64,000 nt of DNA from positions 9,610,377 to 9,674,376 of the forward strand of contig OU452230.1 of NCBI GenBank assembly GCA_911728455.2. The letters run 5' to 3'. The first letter of the stretch is position 1, and each line of letters starts with the position of its first letter. The notes beneath the pieces are model-generated. The model was not told the DNA's origin. It worked only from the letters and a program-made list of their open reading frames with translations, and made no database searches. The position numbers and the translations under genes were made by a program. The stretch is from Marthasterias glacialis. Its lineage: Eukaryota > Echinodermata > Asteroidea > Forcipulatida > Asteriidae. Of the stretch, positions 57,000 to 64,000 are shown in pieces.

Positions 57000-59900
57000 T
57001 TTATTTTAGTTTCTTGAGGGCGCTGTTGTAATTTTAACGGGCAGTGAAAAAATCGATGGCTCTGGGATGGGTTGTTGCAATGTTATTAGACCATTATTTC
57101 AAGCTTTTACCACAAAGTGTACAATTTCTTTTTTAGCAGCTGCAATGGTGGTGGTGTATGGTGGTGGTGGTAGTGGCATTTCCAAATATGACAAGAAAAC
57201 ATATCAACATTTTAGTGACAGGGAAAAAAAGGAGGCCTAAATATATAGTATCATTTTCATTTTATTTCTTATTCTATTCTCACTGCACATGCATGTGCAT
57301 GCATTATAGGGACCAGTGTCTCAAAGCTTTGCGTTTTTATTGGATCCCATTTATTTTATTATTCTCATCTCGCAATGTTTTATTTACATAGTAACTTTCT
57401 GTGATTGGTTTCACCTTTCCTTTGGTATATTTCGTAAATAAATCAACCTGAATTCTAATAAAAGTCAAATGACTACTGCTCAAAAGACAACTCAGTACCT
57501 ATTTGAGAACCCATGCACCAGTTGCCAGGGGACCGTATAGGCTACCCATGGTCTTAGCGATTGCACGGTGCCAAGTTTGCACCGAATACCTAACACTTTG
57601 TCCATTACCGTCCTGCCATGACAATCAAAAAGTTGATATGACGCGCATAAGTTTCATAAGTAACTCAAATTATACGAACATTTCAAATTCAAACACACTG
57701 AACTGTGTGCCTACGCCGTATAGTCGGGCCTCCAGTTTTACGAAAATAATGAAGACCACCGGCGCGGTTCACACTTCAAGTACGTAAAAAAAAAGCGTAT
57801 GGATGCAAAACGAACTTTATTCGTGACGCAAATTAATATTTGCAGGCCTAATTGTAGACTTTGACGCACTGACGCAAGAAATTAATTCGATTCGCTTTCG
57901 CAATAATTCGGGTATTAAAGCATGGAGGAAAGAATCAGCTGTGTGTTAAGCTTCTGATGGTGCCCGTCGACTCGATCACATCCAAATCGTAATGTAGCTC
58001 TCGTCACGTAAATAGATCAACACACAGACCTTGTGCATAGATGGGTTATGAATGCGCCCTCCTACAGTGATGTAGGCCTCCTTCATTGTCCCGTCACACA
58101 ACGCCCGAGGGAGCGCACCATCACTATAGTAACGCCAATTTGGGGGTACACGCAGTAACACACGGGACACTGTGCCGTGCCGTAGCCAGCAGCAGCTAGC
58201 TGTATGTAATAACAGTAAACTAAAGACTTGCATTGCAAAGTATACATCGGCCAAAACATTCCCTAAAAATATGGGTAGCTATAGACGTGTTTTCGAATTT
58301 ATTTTATGTCTTTAAACCATAATCAGAGAAACAAGACCTTTCTTCAAAACGGTAAGTGTTTGTGTGGATTTGGTTTCGGTGGTTAATTCAGTAAATTTTC
58401 TTTCCTCCTTATGAAGAAGTGATAGGTGATCTACACCACAAGCCGTATTTTTGTATTTTGCCTTCCTATTAAGTCACGATTCTGTTATGTGGCGATCCAA
58501 GAAATAGTCGCAACATGCGGGACACAACTTGGACATAGAAATGGAATTTACCACTTAGGCCTACTCAATGAATTGACAGCAGGAGGCCACACAGGTCAAA
58601 GTTTGAGAATTGGTTTCACTTGTATACTTTCTCCCCCAGGAAGTCGTAAATCCCCGACGGAATAATTCGTGTTCTCGCACAGAAAGTCGCGATTTTAACA
58701 ATCTTCCACAAGGGGCAAGAGAAATTACTGTGTTACTATAAAAGGAAAGGTCCCCTTTTCCTTATCTTCAAACACCGAGTCAACAGTTTAAATGTATACT
58801 TCCTTTCTACGGAATTAGCCCTCATTAATTTGTTTATAATTTTTCCACAATTAGTTGTATCTGGAACAACAAAGTAATTATAAAAATTTGCCAGGAAAGT
58901 GCCGGAATAATTCGTCTTCATAATTATTAATTCTAAACATGGAATAGGTTTATCATTAATCACACCCGGACTATTATGCTTTCACCGATTGCATTTTTGT
59001 ACATTAACTTTCCATATCTTTTAACACTATTAGTACACCTGCCACTAAAATAACCAGTTCACTTCAAACCACAAGGCAATGAGCCCTTGTAATGAACTTG
59101 GATAAATATACATATATAATATATTTGTAAAAAAAAAAATGACAAGCGAAATACCAAATCAGGAAAAGGACAACGAATGGGAAGAATACCGGCGACATAT
59201 TAAAACTAACGAGGACTCACAAAGTCTCATAGCACCACCTGCTTGTCGATGAGATTGAACATTTTGTACATTGTACATCATAAAGCGTCTGTGGCTTGGT
59301 CCAGTACAGACAGGTGGCTTTTGGTCTGCCTTATGAGAAACAAATACTATCACTCAATATGCTAAACTTAAAAATAAACAAGTTGGTTATTTTTGTATAC
59401 AAAATTATTGATGATTTTCATCCGTGCACAAAATTCACCTGTTGGTATGAAGGGACCGAAGACTGTTCCCCCGACTGTATTATTATTTGTATTTTTTTAA
59501 TGGTTCTTTTTGAGGGAAATGACATGGGAAGTACATTAATTTCCCCGCTCTTATGAAAGATACATTCCCATCCTTCTCCCCATGGAAAGGAAACACCGTT
59601 ACAGGCACATCAAGGGAAAATTTCCATTCGTGAAAGCAAACTATTTACAAATTTTAGAAAAGAATATTTAAAGAAAGAATATTCTAAATGTTGGCGTCAT
59701 GCATTCTCAAGACGACTGAAAAACAGTTTGTTACCTAAAAGCTTGTTTTTTCCTCAAGGACGAATCAACAACCATTCTTGGATTTTTTTTTAGGTGTTCG
59801 GGCAATATTTAATTTGCCTCCTATACCATAGTTCCCTCTTTTGAGTCCAGAACACCTAGTGTTTGTCAGATGACAAACACTAAATCTAGCTTATTTTTAT

Positions 59901-60640
59901 TTTTTGTTTAGTATAATTTTATAAAAACTTCAGAATGTAAACAAGTCCAGCAAAATTGTTCAGTTTTTCGGCTGGCACCCACCATTAGGAAATGGGGAGG
60001 GGGGGCGTCATTTTTATTTTGATTGAAGGGTAAACATGTTGAGCGCATCTTTTGGTTCTCAACTTTATCTAGTCATTTTTTATCAGCAACATTATTTGCG
60101 CGGCATAGCAACGTATTCATGTAATCGTTATTCATGACGGGTGAATGAAAAAAGGCACACACGAGTCACTGTTGACTCTACCACAGTGACTCTACCGAGA
60201 GCTGCCTGTGTACGCAAGCGATAAACCCCATGTAACCGTTGCACCTCACTGAAGAGGTATGTAAACTTCTGACCGCCTTTCTAAACAAACGTAGGAACTG
60301 CGCACTGGGGGATATTGGATTTTAGACAACTTGTTTACACTTCAAACACAACGCTAATGTGACCAGTAGGTTTCAGTTGGAGACTGTTAATTTCAGTAGT
60401 TTGGACCGTTTTATAATAATCATCAAGGAATTCGTTAGGGAATATAACGGTGCATGCAACCGCAAAATCCAATCAACTGCTGGAAGTAGTTATGATGGCA
60501 GCAAAAAAAAAGTGTCTCCGTGGTAACCGCAAGACTGGATTGGACGACACTCGTCCGTTATTCATTTGAGAGAGGGGAGGGGGTGTCCAGAAACATGTCT
60601 TATCCATGATATGTCTTGTGTAACCCATCCTTCATGGTGT
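57000..60640. other. Intergenic, no gene recognised
   Basis: AT-rich unique-looking sequence upstream of PMF1 with few recognisable repeats. A minus-strand open frame at 57976-58254 begins with hydrophobic, signal-like residues, but has no promoter or splice support. A 55-bp GGTGG-rich patch sits at 57145-57180. The PMF1 promoter should lie just after 56980; a GAGGGCGCTG word occurs at about 57015. Confidence 0.5.
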
Positions 60641-60650
60641 TAGTATTTAA

Positions 60651-60999
60651 AGCCCCAGCTCAACTTTGGAACAGTGTCTGTAAATGCTTCCATTCTTTGC
60701 ACAAATCAAGATATTTGTAATAAAACCAACATGTGAAAATGTCAGCTCATTTGGTTGTTTGCAAGAAAACGATAAAAATGCATTCAGCATTTTTGTACGC
60801 ATTTCTATAGGCAGAGTGTTCGTCTCATTGAGACGAAAACTAATTTTGGATCTTATTTCATTTTTTATTTAAAAACGATAACACTTCAGGCAGAAATATT
60901 TCAAGGAAAGTTTTCTACCATCGTTATCTTTATACAATGTAAGGTATATGTAAATCTGCGAATATTTATGTTTTTCTTCTTACAATGTTGAGCTGGGCT
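60651..60999. mobile_element. Harbinger-like MITE, AGCCCCAGCTC family, inverted interior
   Basis: The ends AGCCCCAGCTCAACTTTGG and AATGTTGAGCTGGGCT enclose the interior of 12479-12837 in reverse. Landmarks include CTATAGGCAGAGTGTTCGTC and GATCTTATTTCAT. Confidence 0.75.
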
Positions 61000-61003
61000 T
61001 TAG

Positions 61004-61432
61004 GTGAGAGCTAAACGGGCATGGACACCAATTTCGAGAGTCTCTGTCCAAGAGATTCATTTTTGCTATGATTATGGCGGAACTATTAAACATGAGAATA
61101 GCCCACAGGTCTGTCCGGGTGAACGTTTCAATTTTCTCTTACCCTGTGAATATACACATCATTATGATCGTTTACTAAAAGAATAGTTCAGCATATTCGA
61201 TTCGTATTGTGGACTCAGCTACGCAAATGAGTTAGCCAAACACAGCTCACAATATTTAGACTTTGTCCCATCACTTTTGTCCGCGGTAAAAGTATCTAAA
61301 ATATTTAAATGCAAATATTGTGGAGATAAGCTGGACGCCGAAAAGCACCTTCAGCAAGGGACAACATGCCGGCCTTCGAACCCGTTCTTGATGCCTCTTT
61401 ATTTACAGGCAGTTTTTTTAAGCATCTGATCA
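61004..61432 (+). pseudogene. Broken coding-like stretch of unknown origin
   Basis: A coding-like stretch of about 140 codons that is broken. It has normal-looking amino-acid composition and a possible zinc-binding patch (CKYCGDKLDAEKH..TTC) near its 3' part. An AATAAA-like word follows at about 61490. It begins directly beside the end of the MITE at 60651-60999. No family recognised: it may be a decayed host gene, a transposon gene or an old virus-derived piece, so I treat it as a fossil. Confidence 0.35.
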
Positions 61433-61744
61433 TAATTTATAATAAATCCTTCTCGGTGAAACCTCCGCCATACACATTTGAACAAAATAATAAAAAGGCT
61501 TATGCTGTAGTTCATTATAAAAAAAAAATATAAAAAAATCAGAAGTCACTTCTATTTGATACGGTAGGCATTTAGCAACAACAAACAACTTAAAAACAAA
61601 ACAAAAATGAAATAAGTTTATGGACTAAATTATAGGCTACATTTGGATCGCCTATTCTCAACAAAAACTCAACCAACTTGTGAACAATTCACTGAACTTA
61701 TACGACCCATACTTATTTTGGTTGGCTTCCTCCCGAGTCTTCCG

Positions 61745-62143
61745 TTATAGAGAAACACGAGGCCTATTAGGTGAAGTTTCTTTTTTTCCTCTCGATATAA
61801 CGGGGAGAAGCAGTTCATGATTTTGTTCAAGTACTGCTTTTTTTTCTTTCGACGTACCGATTTGAAACAAGATCTCAGATTTGAGGGACGATTTCCTCGC
61901 ACATGACAAGTTTTCAGCAGACTGAAATATTACTCTGGACAATGGTTCTTGTATCAATTCATGAAAGTATAATTTTTTTATTAAACATCCCAACAGGTCA
62001 TGCGTCACCGTTAGGGGACATTCACTCATCAATGTTTTGAAGAAATGAACACGTCGAAATTGTTTGACCCACCCATCCCAAACTTCGATTTTAAATATTG
62101 ACATAGGCCTACTGTTCAACATACCCTCTAAACTTAAGAACAA
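61745..62143 (-). CDS. Unrecognised minus-strand ORF, weak
   Basis: An uninterrupted frame of 132 codons; the first ATG is the eighth codon (at 62122). Composition is ordinary: a basic, Trp-containing N-terminal part (EVWDGWVKQFRRVHFF), a Leu-rich middle and a polar tail. It is longer than most chance frames in this AT-rich region, but has no recognised domain, TATA box or nearby polyA signal. It could be a chance frame or one exon of an unknown gene. Confidence 0.2.
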   Translation of the reverse strand: MFLSLEGMLNSRPMSIFKIEVWDGWVKQFRRVHFFKTLMSECPLTVTHDLLGCLIKKLYFHELIQEPLSRVIFQSAENLSCARKSSLKSEILFQIGTSKEKKAVLEQNHELLLPVISRGKKETSPNRPRVSL

Positions 62144-62149
62144 AGTAAT

Positions 62150-63743
62150 GTCCCGAATGAAGCAGATATTTTAGATCAATTTCCCCTTCTTTTTTTTAAC
62201 ATAATTTATATTTTCTTTTCCAATCTAATTTTAATTGAAAACTGAATGTCGGTTTTAAGTTGTTTTTTATTCAACCACCCACAATTTCGAATCAATTGGT
62301 TAAACATAGATTATTCTGAATGGCCCCCAATGAAAATTTGACAGGTTAGATTTAAAAAAAAAAAAACTGTACGGAGGACACTTTATGCTATCTCCTTTTC
62401 CATTGTTTAGCAATGATTATGATGAACTTGAACTTATCTGGTGCTCTAGCGTCATTGATGACCCAACTGGCGTCCAAAGCTAATAATCCGTGGGTTTGTT
62501 TTTTAACAAGAATAAGTGAGCCCAAGGAATCGTCAGAATTAACAGTTAGCATAGTTTAGGATAGTTTAGTTTTGCCTCCCTTGGCAACAGAAGACTCGTT
62601 TTGTTGATTTTACAACTCTTGATGATATTCTGGTGTTTACCGGCACGAAAGGACCATTGGCAAGTGATACTGGCGGATCACGTATCATTCGCCTTTGTTG
62701 CCAATGGGTAGCTTGAAGCTTTACATTCAAAGACCACTTTCACAGTCATGGTTATCGAAATAGCACTCGACCACACGTTCTGCATTTTGTTTCGTGGCGA
62801 TAAGAAAATAAAATCAACACCAAAACAAACAACAAATTCAGCTTAGAATACAACTGGTTTACTTATTGAGATTACAAAACGTAACCGATTTCTGCCGATA
62901 TTAAGTCTTGCTATAATTGCCACTAAAAAAAGCTCACTGCAAGAACTCCAGTTATGCCGTCTGTGGATCACTACCAATTCGCGTTGACATTAAACCTGAT
63001 GCTACGCAATGAACAAGTGGTGTGACAACGGCTTTGTTGATGGATCGCGACACGCGGTGAGGGCGACAATACGGGGCTCACTTTTTATTGCTGTCAAAGT
63101 TCAAGTTTTGTGACAATATAACACAGATTTACAAACCGGTTGCTAGGCCTGTTCAACCTGATCTCTAGGTGTAAAAGACAGCCCCTACACGAAAGTAGCG
63201 TATGACGCTCATTTTTCAAACAATTTATTGTGTTGTTTTGGGGACAAACGGAACCTTGTTCATAAACGTGTGCGAAGCTCCATGCGGGCGTTTAACTCAG
63301 ACTGGCAATATATGCCCATATTTTCAGGGAAAAATCATAACCTACAAGAAAACTTGAAAAGAAAGTAAATGTAACAAGAACAAACAAATGGGGAAAAAAC
63401 AACAGCAACCAAATAATCTGTACAAAATTTGCCTATGACACTTTTAATATATAGCCCTATTTAATGTTACACCTCAGTTCTTTATCCTGCTTCAGAACTG
63501 CCCAAGTAGGCCTAGACCAAAATCTTGTCACATGGACAAGGAGTCCATGGGATACTGACGTCATCATGACTTCTTTTAATTATCAGGGAAATATACTATT
63601 GATAAACCGTTATTTCTTTTTCTCAGCAGTATTTTCTCGTCACTGTGTTATAAACTTCACGCCAGGCTGTATGTTGTTGCTCGAGTAAAATCAAACCGTT
63701 GAAGCTTCTTTCTCTTTGAAGCAACTATAACAACAATATCAAG
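62150..63743. other. Intergenic, upstream of the terminal gene
   Basis: No exon, clear repeat or tRNA was recognised. The last 60 bases before 63744 probably hold the leader of the terminal gene. No convincing TATA box was seen. Confidence 0.5.
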
Positions 63744-64000
63744 ATGTCTTCTGAATCTATCGTCCTGCCGGCCATCCCTCGGATCCCCGTCCAGCTTAAG
63801 GGCAAAGACTTCCTCTGCTCCTCCTCCTTCCGCATCGGCAATGACCGCCGCCTGTCACGCAGCGCCCTGAAGCGCAGCACCTTCACCAAGGACTACGTGG
63901 TGCACGACCACTACGGGAGAGAAGCCGCTTCTGACCCGCCGGCCCCTGCCGAGGTGATGCACCGGGACCCGAACCAGGTCAGCCAGAACGCTACCGAATC
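63744..64000 (+). CDS. First exon of an unrecognised gene, cut by window end
   Basis: ATG in an AAGATGT context opens a frame that stays open to the window end (85 codons). The sequence is GC-rich and codon-biased compared with its AT-rich surroundings, and the frame is followed by no stop or obvious donor. The protein starts MSSESIVLPAIPRIPVQLKG, then a Ser/Arg-rich stretch (RIGNDRRLSRSALKRSTFTK), then DYVVHDHYGRE and a Pro-rich run. Short repeated Tyr/His/Pro-containing patches of this kind occur in ciliary microtubule-associated proteins, but that is only a guess. There is no signal peptide and no membrane segment. Confidence 0.7.
   Translation, partial: MSSESIVLPAIPRIPVQLKGKDFLCSSSFRIGNDRRLSRSALKRSTFTKDYVVHDHYGREAASDPPAPAEVMHRDPNQVSQNATE

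Noticed and set aside
57976-58254. Minus-strand frame starting with hydrophobic residues
   Set aside because: No TATA box, no convincing donor and no downstream exon. The hydrophobic start alone is not enough.

Overview
This is a 64-kb window of an animal nuclear genome. Genes are split by GT-AG introns, intergenic DNA is AT-rich, and the non-coding sequence is dense with short transposons: tRNA-derived SINEs, palindromic MITE-like elements and homopolymer G/C runs. The protein families (K+-dependent Na+/Ca2+ exchanger, ALDH1A-type dehydrogenases, the kinetochore subunit PMF1) are metazoan. The repeat style, with AGCTGCTTAAGCA foldback elements and tRNA-Glu/tRNA-Leu SINEs, suggests an echinoderm, possibly a sea star. 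That assignment is inference.

Layout. (1) 2739-4618, minus strand: a compact two-exon gene that a plain ORF search misses. It has a TATA box, a signal-peptide exon, an intron carrying a 122-bp tandem array, a second exon and AATAAA, and encodes an unrecognised secreted protein of about 112 aa. (2) 9044-17369, plus: a nine-exon SLC24 (NCKX) exchanger of 562 aa. (3) 20750-35634, plus: ALDH1A-like gene 1, 13 exons, 488 aa. (4) 39806-51526, plus: ALDH1A-like gene 2, a tandem paralogue with the same 13 exon lengths. (5) 54701-56977, minus: PMF1, four coding exons found, C-terminal end unresolved. (6) 63744 to the window end, plus: the first coding exon of an unrecognised gene. A broken coding-like stretch (61004-61432) and an unrecognised minus-strand ORF (61745-62143) lie in the otherwise empty 57-63.7 kb region.

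The two ALDH genes arose by tandem duplication and are well diverged (about 62% aa identity in exon 3). Exon 2 is the exception: its protein sequence is identical and only 5 of 105 bases differ, all silent A/G changes. This is best explained by recent exon-sized gene conversion. If they are retinaldehyde dehydrogenases, as their closeness to ALDH1A2 suggests, the locus would be a retinoid/aldehyde-oxidation pair. The neighbouring exchanger and PMF1 have no obvious functional link to them.

Repeats: at least two SINE families (tRNA-Glu-like and tRNA-Leu(CAA)-like) and about a dozen MITE families. Several MITEs keep diagnostic target-site duplications: a 9-bp duplication (Mutator-like), TTAA (piggyBac-like), and TAA/TTA (Harbinger-like). 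A LINE 3' end and several minisatellites are also present. No CRISPR arrays, rRNA genes or convincing functional tRNA genes were seen.
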